From NCBI GenBank assembly GCA_905250115.1, contig CAJNOI010000193.1, positions 90,619 to 154,618 on the forward strand: 64,000 nucleotides of DNA, given 5' to 3'. The DNA is from Adineta steineri (taxonomy: Eukaryota > Rotifera > Eurotatoria > Adinetida > Adinetidae). Every line of letters begins with the position of its first letter. Within the stretch, counting starts at the first letter, position 1. The translations under genes were made by a program, and so were the position numbers. Shown here one piece after another: positions 34,591 through 45,680 of this stretch. The notes below the pieces were generated by a model. The model had not been told where the DNA came from and searched no databases. It was given only the letters and a program-made list of their open reading frames with translations.

Positions 34591-35025
34591 TGTTTGAAAT
34601 AGAAGATACAAATAATTCCATCAAGAAAAAACTCAATAAATAGATTAACAACATCCACTATACAATCATATTTATTGAAAATGTAGAAAGGTTCAGGCAT
34701 CTCTTTATTTTGCGTCCTAAATATCATAAAGCAAAAATAAAGCATATCTCTAAACAGAAGTTCTATTTTTTTCATTTTAATTCTACTAGGCTATTCCCTG
34801 GTGATGTTGATGTTAAGTTATTATTTACATGGTCGGTGCTCAATTATATTCTGATGTACGAACGCTACATTATTGTTTATTGTTGTTATTTATATCGTTG
34901 ATGGTAGCATAAATTGTTATTGATTAGTATTATCTATTCGAATTACTTTGAACTATCTGGTGATGATACAACTTATTTATATTTTCTGTAGTTTTTGTTT
35001 GCATGTTAAACAATTTACCTAGTTT
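34564..35025. repeat. Direct duplication, copy A
   Basis: About 460 bp similar to 36282-36735 in the same orientation. It begins in the TGTGGG-rich arm and ends inside the last coding exon of the neighbouring minus-strand gene. Shared blocks include CTCAATAAATAGATTA, TTTAATTCTACTAGGCTAT and TACATTATTGTTTATTGTTG. Scattered substitutions and small indels separate the copies. Confidence 0.85.
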
Positions 35026-35683
35026 CATTAATGTTTCTGATTGGTAATATGTGACGGGTTTAAGAAATTCCACATTGCTATACAATTGTTGAATTAAATA
35101 TAGTATTTTACTATCTGTTATTTCTTCTTTTAGTTCATGATAGATATTATTATCACTCAACAACTCAAACCCGTCATATATTACGTCTGTTGTTAGTTCG
35201 AATGTACCATCAATGAGTACTTTGACATTTTTGATACAATTGAATTTAAAAAGGTCTGGGGATGTCACACAGAGTTGTGGAAGAAAAAGATCTAAATCTT
35301 CTACTATTTCATTAAGTAATTTAAGCATCACAGATTTTGCTGTATAAATTTTGGGTTCGCTTTTTGTTGTTGTTGTTTTCTGTGATTCTGATGATGAGGA
35401 TGACGAAGTTGATGATGCTTCTGATAATGATGAGGGAAAATATGCTGTGGTATGATGGAGAAGAGCGAATCTCACATGCTCGAAGTATCCGACAAGCAAA
35501 GTAAAATGACATGTCGATACTTCTCCTATTGCAATGATGGCAACAGTAACACCTGTTTCATCAACATCAACATTGACTCGGATTGACCTTGTGATTTTTA
35601 CTGAAATACAGTTTACAATTTTTACATATTAAAAAGATACATCTACTTTTTGTTGAAGTTGTTTTTTGTTGATTTTCAGTCAT
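34930..35683 (-). CDS. Uncharacterised protein with a Ser-rich segment
   Basis: Exon 1 (35683-35647) gives MTENQQKTTSTK; a 46 bp intron leads to exon 2 (35600-34930), in frame, for about 235 residues. The first part reads IKITRSIRVNVDVDETGVTV and is rich in beta-type residues up to HFTLLVGYFEHVRFALLHH. A low-complexity linker with Ser6 and SESQKTTTTKSEP follows. The C-terminal 140 residues look helical (SVMLKLLNEIVEDLDLFLPQ; LMKLGKLFNMQTKTTENINK). No signal peptide or membrane segment; family not recognised. The last 32 codons lie in duplication copy A. A relic of the same C-terminus, still open to its stop, sits at 36655-36735 in copy B, showing that part of this gene was duplicated. Confidence 0.6.
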
Positions 35684-35742
35684 CTAGGGAAATATAAAAT
35701 AAAAACTTGAGTATATTTATTCAATGCGTTAAAGAATTATCC

Positions 35743-35842
35743 GATTGACGGGTGTGGGTGTGGCTGATAGTGAGTATGAAAGTAGGTATAAGCATAATAT
35801 TTATATCGCATTTGCATCGACACCCACACCTACAACCCATCA
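35743..35842. repeat. TGTGGG-type hairpin element, copy 8, overlapping a gene's 3' end
   Basis: Left arm GATTGACGGGTGTGGGTGTG, 55 bp spacer, right arm CGACACCCACACCTACAACC. On the minus strand the right arm supplies the last codons and stop of the neighbouring 83-residue frame. Confidence 0.75.
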
Positions 35843-36189
35843 GCTTGTTTGCCACCATTTCGAACAAATATATTAGTCGATTTTCTAAAAATATTAAATT
35901 TATTTATGTTATAATTCAATAATTTAATTTATACCTTGTTAAAGTATTGTGTATATCACGCATTTTTCGATGTTTGGATAAAAAACGACTTTTCATCTAT
36001 TTATTAGAAAAAAAACGAATGAATTAGTTTCGAAATATTAATAACAAAACTTACTTCAGGTTTTAATTGTCCTGCACATTGTGGATGTTGTTTTTGTGAA
36101 TAACATTTCAATTTGTTCAATGTGTCACCAAGTATAACTTCAGAATTCAGTAAAACATTCATCAGTGCTTGTGTAATACAGAGATTCAT
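35830..36189 (-). CDS. Uncharacterised small protein ending in a hairpin element
   Basis: Three minus-strand exons (36189-36055, 35996-35935, 35884-35830) join in frame to 83 residues. Exon 1 is MNLCITQALMNVLLNSEVIL plus GDTLNKLKCYSQKQHPQCAG, exon 2 MKSRFLSKHRKMRDIHNTLT, exon 3 KSTNIFVRNGGKQADGL and TAG. Introns are 58 and 50 bp. The stop codon and preceding codons fall inside the TGTGGG-type hairpin, so an inserted element appears to define the present C-terminus. The 5' end may extend further upstream, since another acceptor lies just before the ATG. The product is probably helical and intracellular; family not recognised. Confidence 0.5.
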
Positions 36190-36281
36190 GTATGTCTATC
36201 GAAATAAATACTTATAAATTATTTATTCTTAAAAACAAAATTTTACTTGAGGACTAAAATATATATCATCATGATAAAGGG

Positions 36282-36735
36282 TGTGGGTATATACGGAGTA
36301 GAAGACACAAGTAATTGTATCAACAAAACTCAATAAATAGATTAGCAACATCCACTATACAATCTTATTTAATTAAAATATAGGAAGCTTCAGGTACCAC
36401 CTTACCCCGCGTTCTAAATATCATAAAACAAAAATGAAACATATCTCTAAACAAACTTTCTATTTTCTTTTCATTTTAATTCTACTAGGCTATCCGTTGG
36501 TTATATTGATGTTAAATTATTATTTGTTATTATTTATATGGTCGACGCTCAATTATATCTCGATGTACGAATGCTACATTATTGTTTATTGTTGTTATTT
36601 ATTTCGTTGATGGTAGCATGAGTTATTATTGCTTAGTATTATCTATTCGAATTATTTGGAACTAACTGGTGATGGTACGACTTATTTAGATTTTCTTCAG
36701 TTTTTGTTTGGATGTTAAACAATTTACGTAGTTCA
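36282..36735. repeat. Direct duplication, copy B
   Basis: Second copy of 34564-35025, same orientation, about 1.7 kb away. It also begins in a TGTGGG-rich arm (GGGTGTGGGT). On the minus strand it keeps the C-terminal frame LRKLFNIQTKTEENLNKSYH, HQLVPNNSNR and stop, but upstream sequence is unrelated, so it is a truncated gene relic. Confidence 0.85.
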
Positions 36736-36993
36736 ACAATAAGACGAGGAAGACTTCATCAGGATATATTGATTTAAGGATATAGGTTCTCGTTCACAAA
36801 CCGACACACATCTACCAATGCTGTCAGTCGTCTATAATCCCATCAGAACATCATCTACGAGATATTATTATTCGATACAAACTATTTGTATAAAAATAGT
36901 TGATTTAGATGAAAACAGAGGAGATACATTCAACTTTTACTAGATCTAATTTCATATGCGAGCATTTCTACTCTCAAAATGAAAAAATAAAGA

Positions 36994-37231
36994 TTAAAAA
37001 CGTTCAAAAGTCAATATTTTTCTTCTGATGAAATTGACTTTAACATTTTTTCTAGAATAATTCTGAACATGATTGGCTATAGTTAACTTATCATGTTCTT
37101 CTACTGGATTCATCAGAATTGATTCAATTTGTTGTTGTTCATTGTCTGTCATTCCCAATGTTGAGCGAAGTCGAGGGAGTAGCAATGATAATCTAGCGAT
37201 AGAATTATTGACTTTGTTCAGTGGATTGCAT
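36994..37231 (-). pseudogene. Coding-like fragment of unknown gene
   Basis: An open minus-strand frame of about 80 codons with protein-like composition: SIARLSLLLPRLRSTLGMTD, NEQQQIESILMNPVEEHDKL and IANHVQNYSRKNVKVNF. No good ATG opens it and no flanking exon is evident, so it is probably a remnant or an internal exon. Confidence 0.35.
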
Positions 37232-37239
37232 ATGCGCAA

Positions 37240-38139
37240 TGTAATTACTTATGTCTTTGTGAATGTTTATGCTGACTAATAAGTAAGTCAATGTACACGG
37301 TGAAATTAGCATCTTTAACGATTTCGAACGAAATAGAAAGTTGTCTAAAGTTCCCTATAAACATTTTTGGCATCGTGTTCGTTCACAAGAATTGTAATCG
37401 GTAGGCGATTTGATGTCAATCGCTAATCCGATATTCTGTAAATAATAATACACAATATTATTTTCTTCATCTACAAGAATATCAACATGTTATTGATATC
37501 GAGAGTTTTTTACTATAAAGATTTGCATTATCATTGTCAACATAAATTGCAAAAATACTTTGAGTAAAGACAACAAAATAAAGAAAAAGTATTGCGATGA
37601 ATGTAAAACAATCAACAGACATGCGAGAGGAAGAATATCAAAGAAAGACACACAATGAAAAAGCGTTCAACAGGAAATAAATTAAAATGAAAAATATAAA
37701 GAGGAAGTCATGTCAAAACTAGAAAATATTAGATAAAACGATGCTGCTATAGTGACTATTGACTCTGACTCATGTAGTTCAATGCTAATAACCAAACAAG
37801 TAAAAACGAAACTGAGATGTTTTTGAGGAACAGGAAATATTATACAAATGTTTATGAATATTTCTTTACAACTTATTCTGAGTAATTCTATATTGAAACG
37901 ATTGAATCAGTTCCTTTTATGTTTCATATTCATCACATTCGAGAGGAAGAGTTTCTTCAATTATATATTGAAGTGTAAAACTTCATAAAATATTTCTTTT
38001 ATTTTGTTTGACGTACATCGGAAATCGATAGAATGACAGCTGTAATTTCTTTTATCTCAACAATTTTCATATTTGTAAGAGACTTCTAAAAAGAAATAAC
38101 TTCTATTTCTATTTCTATAAGCAGCATATTTGTGGAAAG
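37240..38139. other. Gene-free stretch upstream of a receptor gene
   Basis: No exon or repeat is recognisable. AT-rich with polypyrimidine tracts just before the receptor start. Confidence 0.5.
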
Positions 38140-38994
38140 ATGAATTCAACTATTGTTTTTCTGTCTATTAATTACACACCAGTCATATTATTATCTCTAA
38201 TTGGTTTTGTATTTGCCATTCTTTTCATTATCGTCATCGCAGTTGATCGTTCTGCTTCATATACAGTAACAAATTTCCTTGCTATCAATGTTTCTATTGC
38301 TTCATGTCTTTTTCTTCTCGTTGCTTTGTACAATTATATTAATGCGCTTTTTTTTCGTATGAATACATCGAATTCATGTATCATCGTTTCTTATTTGGGA
38401 GTATCAGCTGCAGCCGGTATCTCCTATGCTTTCATGATTCAGTCGATCAGTCGCCTATTTTTTATCGTCTTCTATGTACATAGATATTTGCTTACATTTA
38501 AAACACATATATTACTGATGATTTGTGGATGGTTGATTAGTTTCACGTTTCCATCATTGCCACTCTTCTTTCTCGATGCATATTACTATGAACCAGTCCT
38601 TAATTGGTGTTCAATGAAATCAACTCCAGTTGTATTTATTTACTCAATGTTCAGTGCATGTCTTCTCCCCTATTCCATCATTGGTCTTATCTATTATTAT
38701 ATCATGTATTTTCTTCGTCAACAACATCGTGTCAAACCATTTGCTACCATCAACATTAGTCGTAACTTACGTGTCTTACATAATATTATGATCAATGTCG
38801 TTATTATGTCTGTGGCTGGAGCACCATCATTCGTTATTACTGTTTGTATTTTAGCTGGACAAATAACAGATGAGACTGTCATTTATTGTAATCTATTTAC
38901 TTTATTTGGAGTTGTACTAATCACAGTGACATCATTTTCCCTAACGAAAAATGCAAAAAAAACATTTGTTAATCTTATTCAATGTCTTAAATAA
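38140..38994 (+). CDS. Seven-transmembrane receptor with RL motif instead of DRY
   Basis: A single-exon protein of 284 residues with seven hydrophobic segments and three N-glycosylation sites near or in outer segments (NST, NYT, NTS). Cys80 lies at the top of TM3. The end of TM3 reads YAFMIQSISRLFFIVFYVHR, so the usual DRY is replaced by SRL, and TM1 lacks the GN pair. TM6 has IMINVVIMSVAGAPSFV and TM7 ends SFSLTKNAKKTF. This pattern (Q-x-x-x-RL-x-x-I-V-Y/F) is shared with the receptor at 49536-50610, so the two form a divergent subfamily. The altered motif could mean atypical G-protein coupling. Ligand unknown. Confidence 0.78.
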   Translation: MNSTIVFLSINYTPVILLSLIGFVFAILFIIVIAVDRSASYTVTNFLAINVSIASCLFLLVALYNYINALFFRMNTSNSCIIVSYLGVSAAAGISYAFMIQSISRLFFIVFYVHRYLLTFKTHILLMICGWLISFTFPSLPLFFLDAYYYEPVLNWCSMKSTPVVFIYSMFSACLLPYSIIGLIYYYIMYFLRQQHRVKPFATINISRNLRVLHNIMINVVIMSVAGAPSFVITVCILAGQITDETVIYCNLFTLFGVVLITVTSFSLTKNAKKTFVNLIQCLK

Positions 38995-39681
38995 TAAATC
39001 TTCTATAGGAGAAATATCGATTCAAATTTACTTATCTTCATATTAGAGTATACTTTAGATTTAAGCCATATAATTTGATTGATATATCAAGCTTGTTTGA
39101 TAACAAAAAAATGTGAAAGGAATCAAGGGTCACTAGATAAGAAATTCATAAAAATTAGTTTTTATCATTCACGATATTTAAAAATAATGAAATTATTACC
39201 TACAATATTTTGGACAAAAATATATCTCGAGATTGAATTATTAATCTTCTCTCAACAGTAATTTACATTAGTGACATCAAACGTTTTTCTGACAGGCAAT
39301 AATAACTTAATGTCATAAAATAGAGATACACAATCGGACATAATATTATCATAAAAAGTGACGTTCCTCTATATTCAACACAAGCAATGAATAGTATTCA
39401 CAAAGCGAGTATAAAAATAAAAATAGACGTTAATATATCACTAAATAATTCCTTCAATGTTCCTCTTTTCTTATTTATTAATTTTATTCAAGTAGTTGTG
39501 TGTAGTCTATTCTATATTTGTATCCTTTCTAAACGATCAAAATATGCCAAGACATGCAGGATAAAAAGCTTTGTAGTTTACATAAAATTATTTATGTTAT
39601 AGTTTCAGTTTTTTTTCAAAAAAAAAGGTTAATTTTTAACTGTGTAAAAATATGCTTTAGAAAAATTGGGTCTGGTTAATT

Positions 39682-39734
39682 CCTCGATGTGGATGGGTAT
39701 ATTCGAGAATGAAGCCATCACACCCACATCCTTG
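39682..39734. repeat. TGTGGG-type hairpin element, copy 9
   Basis: Left arm CCTCGATGTGGATGGGTAT, 18 bp spacer, right arm ATCACACCCACATCCTTG. The GGATG/CATCC pairing is retained, but the outer ends are diverged. Confidence 0.6.
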
Positions 39735-40375
39735 CTGTTCCAAGTACTTGAATACTTCAAAATTTTTGACTATTAAATTGTTGTGTGTTTTGTTAGAAAA
39801 ACTATTGTTTCAAAAATACTTTGTTTTGAAACCTACGCCAATATATAAAAAACTAAATCTCTTTTCATCATTCGATCATCGTAATGAGAAGGAACATTGT
39901 TGGAGTCTCATCTATGCACGAGTTTATATTTTATACTTATCATTATCCTGATAATACAAAAGGTTAATAAAAAACAAGAAAAACGATGAAATAAGAACGA
40001 ATAAACAACAGGCTAAGGTAGGAAAGTTTCTGGAAGTAGCCGGATGAGTTGAACCTCTTTTATATAAAAAAAATAGAATAAAAGAAAGCATTGAAACAAA
40101 TGACACGTCTACTTTACTTTTTCAAAAACTAATTTATTACTAAAAAGCCTTTCACAAATTCTAAAGCATATCGTAATAGAAAAATCTTTCTCAAATCAAG
40201 AATGTCAGAAAACGTTCAGAGATGCACAATCAAATATTAATGTATTCTCAATTGAAAAACATACGTATGACCACGTCTGTTAATAATTAGAACTAGAAAT
40301 ACAAATTTGAGTAGAAAAAAGTTCATATTCATATAAAGACATTATACATGCAGTTAACTAATAGTCCCCCAGACA

Positions 40376-40440
40376 TATCTTAATGAGGATGTGGGCGAGG
40401 GTGTTTTCTTTCGTAACTCATTCTCACACCCTCACGATAT
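40376..40440. repeat. TGTGGG-type hairpin element, copy 10
   Basis: Left arm ATATCTTAATGAGGATGTGG then GCGAGGGTGT, right arm CACACCCTCACGATAT. Confidence 0.65.
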
Positions 40441-40738
40441 TCTTTCTGGTCAAACTAAAAGCAAATACGTTTGCAACTTTGAAAATGTTATTTGTGTGGG
40501 CACAAACGATCATAATTATATCTTTTTAAAGGAGAGAACTATTAGACGTTTAATATAAAAAATAGTCATTCGTTGTACCGGGATGTTCTTTGTGATTTAT
40601 CGAGCATGTTTATTTACCTGGCGATCTATATAATATAAATAAATATGAAAAAGAAGGAGAAAAAACAAAGAATACAGTCCAGTTGGTACATGTATATATA
40701 ACCAACAGATATAAATAGCATTCATATTAAAATAAATA

Positions 40739-41057
40739 ATGCGTTTTGTTGTTCTTCTCTTCGCACTCTTTGCCTTCATTTATTTGGCCAAATCAAATGT
40801 TGTTTATGATGGTAACTTTCATTAACTATTTCAGTAAGAAAAAAAACATATAAATGTAATTTTTAGCCAAACAATATCCACATAATAATCGTATACGGTG
40901 TCGCCGTTTCGTATGCTTACCTGCTATGGTAGAAGCGGAATGTAAGCGTGGACCTAAGTGTTGCACAAGTAATAGCGACTGCGGAGAACATCAAAAATGT
41001 TGTTCACCATCATTATGTTCATGTATTAAACAATGTCAGAATATTACAAGTCACTGA
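40739..41057 (+). CDS. Small secreted cysteine-rich peptide, WAP-like
   Basis: Exon 1 (40739-40811) encodes a signal peptide, MRFVVLLFALFAFIYLAKS. A 55 bp intron leads to exon 2 (40867-41057). The mature part, about 68 residues, is cysteine-dense: CRRFVC, EC, KCC, DCGEHQKCC and SLCSCIKQC. The segment C-C-x5-C-x5-C-C-x4-C-x-C-x3-C with Asp before the central Cys resembles the four-disulfide core of whey acidic protein (WAP) domains, which act as protease inhibitors or antimicrobial peptides. Spacing differs slightly from canonical WAP. It is likely secreted; whether it is inhibitor or defence peptide cannot be told. Confidence 0.75.
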
Positions 41058-41571
41058 TGAAGACAATTTTCTTCTTATTAAACCAGCAGCCTAATATTTG
41101 TGTTCGAATTATGTATTTTTCTTTCTATCATATGTAAATAAATACATAATCTGAATAAACTTATATCTTCAATAATAAGTGTATTAGTATATAGCTTTTA
41201 TTTTTTTTCTCGTATGTGAACAAGTAACGAGAATATTAATATTATCGTTGAAAAAATTGAAGTGGCGAATAGAAGAGTATTCTTTTTTTATCATTCTTGC
41301 CTTTTCTTATTTACGTGTGAACATGCTGACAAAAATAAAAATAAAATTGATCGAAGCAAGTCATGTTTATGTTAAAGACAAAGATATCATTATGCTTGGT
41401 TCATTAGTCAAAGTGAAAAGAAAATCCTGTTATATCTTTGATTATAATATACAACATGTCATTTTCTGCCAGATATACAATAAATAAAAACATAAGTGAC
41501 TTATAGACTCAATACTTGAGCTGGTAAAATTGTAATTCTTCTTTTGGAATCAGAATGAATTCTTATAAAAC

Positions 41572-41942
41572 TCAAAAATTACGATGAATAGAATTTTGTG
41601 GAATATAAGAAGCATTATGTAATGGATACTGATTAGTATTTATTAGTATTTGAGCTTTTGGATGCTTCCGTCGACGTATAAAGTATAAGATGAGACCTAT
41701 AATACCAAATAAAATAGGAAGTCCAACAGCCAATGAAATGGTTATTATTGTTAATGTTGAATAATTTCGTGAACCAGAACCTATGAAAGAAGAAAATGTA
41801 AATATACGACAGATATTAGATGAAAAAAAATCAATATTCATTATTATAAATATTACTTACGTATACATGTAACTCTTGCAGGATGTATAGATTGAAAACA
41901 CAAATAGATAATAATCAAAATTATCAAATTTTGATTAATCAT
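41572..41942 (-). CDS. Small type I membrane protein
   Basis: Two minus-strand exons (41942-41861, 41780-41572) join in frame to 96 residues. Exon 1 encodes a signal peptide (MINQNLIILIIIYLCFQSIH) and a single Cys. Exon 2 encodes a short outer segment RSGSRNYST, a strong transmembrane helix (LTIITISLAVGLPILFGIIG, LILYF), a stop-transfer RRRKHPK and a tail with several Tyr and Pro. The ectodomain is only about 15 residues, so it may be a remnant of a larger receptor or an accessory subunit. Family not recognised. Confidence 0.65.
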
Positions 41943-42080
41943 TTAAATTTATGATCTTATGATGATTGAAGATTTAGTGAATAATTTATATTTCAAAGAC
42001 TATTCTTTTCAAGACAATTTACTTCCATTAGACTTCTATAAGGCATGATTTTTATATTGATTTAAACTTCTAATATGCCC

Positions 42081-42147
42081 ATAAGGGTGTGGGTGTGGGT
42101 AGGTTGTATATATCTACTCTCATACCCACACCCACACCCATCGATAT
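42081..42147. repeat. TGTGGG-type hairpin element, copy 11 (most telomere-like arms)
   Basis: GGGTGTGGGTGTGGGT (from 42085) faces ACCCACACCCACACCC (from 42124), so both arms are more than two tandem TGTGGG units. Outer ATA-GGG and ATCGATAT ends are weaker. Confidence 0.85.
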
Positions 42148-42904
42148 TTGATCATCTCGTTACCTAAATAGATTTTCAACCCTATATACATTATCATTTA
42201 TTTTTCGATTCCAAATACGAAAAAAATCAAATGATAATATGAATACATCTCTAACACCAATTTAGTATGATTACTTTTTATCTCTTTAGGTTCTAATATC
42301 TTTGTCTAAATTAGTCATTTTCCGTTTATATTTTGACGTTATGCAGAGTGGTTTTCAATTTTTTCTATAAGAAATTTCTTTTGTTGGTACAACGTTAAAT
42401 AAAAAAACTAGTTTTATAACATCGGAAAGATATTTTCAATGTCTTCATACCTTAAAACAAAACTCTGTGCATTGTCGAAAAAGTTTTGAAATCTTATGTT
42501 TATAGTTTACTTAATTGTTTAAAACATTTGGATGATAAGCTAATAAAGGCAATGTTGAAATAAAAGTATTTTTCAAGTGATAACTAAGACCGAACTACCT
42601 TTTCCATATTTCGATATCTGTTTTTGAATGATTATACGGATACATTATTCCTACTAGCAGATGTTTTTAACGGTTTATTCTAATTATCGTTTATATAAGA
42701 TCTTTTTCAAAGTAGTCAAGTCCTTGAAATCTATCAGTTTTTTCTAATTTGATATAAAAGTGCATTTTAATCAAAGGATTATAGAGAAAGAATGATTTCA
42801 ATAGCTTTTTTATTTTCCAATGAGAACTGTTCTTTAACAAGAAAATTGTCGTTGTCATATGTGAGTCGTGCTAGAATCAATGCAATAATTTATCCGAATA
42901 TTAT

Positions 42905-43698
42905 TTTTTTGTAATTTTAGTTGGAACAGTTGGTCATGCATTGAATGTTTATCGATTATTCTTAATTAAATCTATGACATTGAATTAGAAGTGTATATAA
43001 AGAGATTTTTGATAATATGAAAAAATCACCCCTTTTTTAACATTGTTAAGAAAATAAAATTTAAGTCAAGTGTTGATTTCTAATATCTATGAAAATATAT
43101 TTAATCTAGTTATACTTGAATAATCTCAAACTGAGAAGAAACAATATTTATATTTCTAATTCTATTCTAAAGAAAATAATTTCGATAAAAATCTTTAATT
43201 GTCATTTTTCAATATTCTAATTAAAATTAATTCGACAAAAAATAATAACTTTTATTCTTAGCTATCGTAAATTTTTGAAAATTTATTTTCTTATCGAACT
43301 CATCTACTCTTATTTACTGACATTATAAATGAATGTAATTGAAGAAAAAATCTATACATATAAGTAAATTCTATTCGTATTTTACGATTAATATTTCAAT
43401 ACGAAACTTTTTATCTGATAACTTTTTTAATTGTACAGACCATAGTCTTTTTTTAAATAAAGGAAATTCGAAATGAATGCCTTTTAGTATCACCCAAAGA
43501 TGAAAACAATTCTTTTCACTCAATTTTTTGGTAAAAACGTTTACTCTTCCTAATAATATATAATTTAATCATCATTTCTATTCTAATCGTCACAGTTGTT
43601 CGTCGGAGAACTTCATCTGGGACTCTCTTCATTATATTCACTCTACCAACGAAACTATACAGAAAAGAATTTCTAAAAGCAATAAAAAAAGTTTAAAC
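42905..43698 (+). pseudogene. Decayed rhodopsin-like receptor gene
   Basis: Two recognisable ends remain. At about 42907-42990 a frame reads VILVGTVGHALNVYRLFLI and stops; it matches TM1 of the receptor at 8407 (IIIGTVGNILN), with the conserved Asn changed to His. At 43594-43698 a frame reads RRRTSSGTLFIIFTLPTKLY then RKEFLKAIKKV and a stop, matching the TM7-to-tail segment of the same family (TSFYLFTLTGKIFRKEL). Between them all frames are interrupted. The distance is slightly shorter than in intact genes. It is best read as a dead copy of the 8407/25870 receptor type. Confidence 0.6.
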
Positions 43699-44811
43699 AG
43701 CTATGTTATCGATCATGAATTGATCTTCTTATATATTAAAGTATCAACTTGTAGAATGTTCAAACATTGAATATTGTGATTGTGTACTGTCACGGACTTG
43801 TAGAACATGGGATTGGTTTTCGATATAGCATAATGAACATAAAAATATGCAAAGAATTCTATCTATGATAAATTAAGATTGACATTCAAATGAAAAATAT
43901 GAATATTATTATTAACATTCGCAACCATCTCATGTGTATACACTACGACTCTCAATGAATGAATATAGGTATTGAGGCATAGTAACAGAGTGGAGAAGAA
44001 ATGTTTATGTAAATAAAAATTAAATTGTATAGTTGTGAAGAAAAAGAAGATTATTTGTCATAAATCTTTCTTTTTCTGTGTGGAGAATGAAAAAAAGAAA
44101 TTACTTTTGGCATTAGTCATTATTAAGACAAAACTAAAATATGCAGTATCAAGTTAAAAAGTAATTATTTGTAATTACATATGCATATGAAATTTAACGA
44201 TAATGTGGACTAGTTGTTCATTATTGTAAATCAGTATAATAAAAGAAGTCAGATATATTTTAATCTTGAAGATATGAATGTTATCTTTCATACTTTTCTG
44301 TTCGTTCAAATGAAAATTCTTATCGGTCCGTTTTTGCTATAAGAACGATAGATTAGAAAAAAATGATTTAAAGACGAGACTAAAATTATTTGCTATTCAT
44401 ATTTAATTATGACATTCCATTCGAATAGAAAGTATCCTTGAAAAAAACGAATTTAACTTTTGATTTTTTTGAGATAATTAAAACTAATAATATATTACAA
44501 TGAAAACATTTTTGAAAGTGTTTTTTTGTGTTTATTTATGTTACCAATAAGCTGAAAGAAAATTGAAAAAATGAGAAAAAAACAGATTCTTTTCAAAATA
44601 CACTCTCGAGAATAGTAACGTCAAAACATTTTGTTTATATTCTAATCTGATGGCAACGTAATGCATTAGAAAGTATTATTGTGTGGATAAAATACAACTT
44701 TTATTTTCAATCAAATTAAACACACCTACGAAAAAAAGGTAAGAATAAATACTACAGTCAAATCTTATTCTTTTAATATAGAAACAATAGACATATTTCT
44801 TGTGATCAATT
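43699..44811. other. Gene-free AT-rich stretch
   Basis: No exon or repeat recognisable upstream of the claudin-like gene. Confidence 0.5.
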
Positions 44812-45417
44812 ATGGGTGAGACAGTAGCAGATAAAACGAGTAAAATCTTAGCTTTTGTCGCAGTTGGTTTTGGAGTTATTGCATTAATACTTTGTTGTGT
44901 TGGTGTTGGTACAACACAATGGTATATTGAGGGTAGTACAACTACAAATTATCTAACTATCGCACTGAATTTCTTTCAATATTGTACTTATGATGGAACA
45001 ACTGGAATTTCAACCGGCTGTACATCACGCGCTGCAAACTATCATCCTGTTTGTTATACAAGCCGTTATACGGCAACAACTGTCGTAAGTAGTAGTGATG
45101 ATTGTAACAATCGGATGAGGAATGCTGCTGCTTTAACTATTGTTGGTATTATCTTTCTCGCTTTTGGTATTGTACTTACAATTATCATGGCATTTGGAAT
45201 TTTAAGCGAATGGTTTCTCAATTTGATTCCTGGTGCGTTACTCTTTTTAGCATCTCTATTTATGTTAGCTGGATTAGCTGAAGGTGCTCGTTATGTAACT
45301 TATAATGGTTATTCAGCTACTTTATATGAAACTGGTCATTTATTAACAATGCTTTCTCTCTTCTTGAGTGCATTAGCAGGTGGTCGTATCTCTCACGCAT
45401 GCGGTGGTGGAAATTAA
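44812..45417 (+). CDS. Claudin/PMP22-like tetraspan membrane protein
   Basis: A single-exon protein of 201 residues with four hydrophobic helices: about 13-33 (LAFVAVGFGVIALILCCVGV), 107-130 (LTIVGIIFLAFGIVLTIIMA), 137-155 (LNLIPGALLFLASLFMLAGL) and 173-190. The first outer loop carries W38 followed by paired Cys (FFQYC...STGC), close to the W-x(n)-C-x(n)-C pattern of claudin/PMP22/EMP superfamily members. A second Cys pair (VCYTS, DDCNN) is extra. The C-terminus ends HACGGGN without a typical PDZ-binding motif. Such proteins form or modulate cell junctions or act as channel subunits. The four-helix architecture is firm; claudin membership is a reasonable inference. Confidence 0.75.
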   Translation: MGETVADKTSKILAFVAVGFGVIALILCCVGVGTTQWYIEGSTTTNYLTIALNFFQYCTYDGTTGISTGCTSRAANYHPVCYTSRYTATTVVSSSDDCNNRMRNAAALTIVGIIFLAFGIVLTIIMAFGILSEWFLNLIPGALLFLASLFMLAGLAEGARYVTYNGYSATLYETGHLLTMLSLFLSALAGGRISHACGGGN

Positions 45418-45680
45418 ACATTCGAAATACATAATTTCAACTAAATCAACTACGTTTTTATCTTTTTTTTAATCCTTTTTCTGCAACCTTATTTCATTCT
45501 GCTTTTTCATTTTATTATTTTGCACATTTTAAAAAATCAATAAACAAAATAAAAAAAACGATACGTTATTATTCATTGATTGAAAAGAAAAATGCAAAAC
45601 ATAACGTCATATTGTGATTAATCATTGTATAATGATTAAATTAAAAGACTCAAATATGAATACCATTGAAAAATTTAACC

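Larger units (their letters stand above)
38995..40738. other. Intergenic stretch with two hairpins
   Basis: No supported gene; TGTGGG-type hairpins at 39682-39734 and 40376-40440. Confidence 0.5.
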
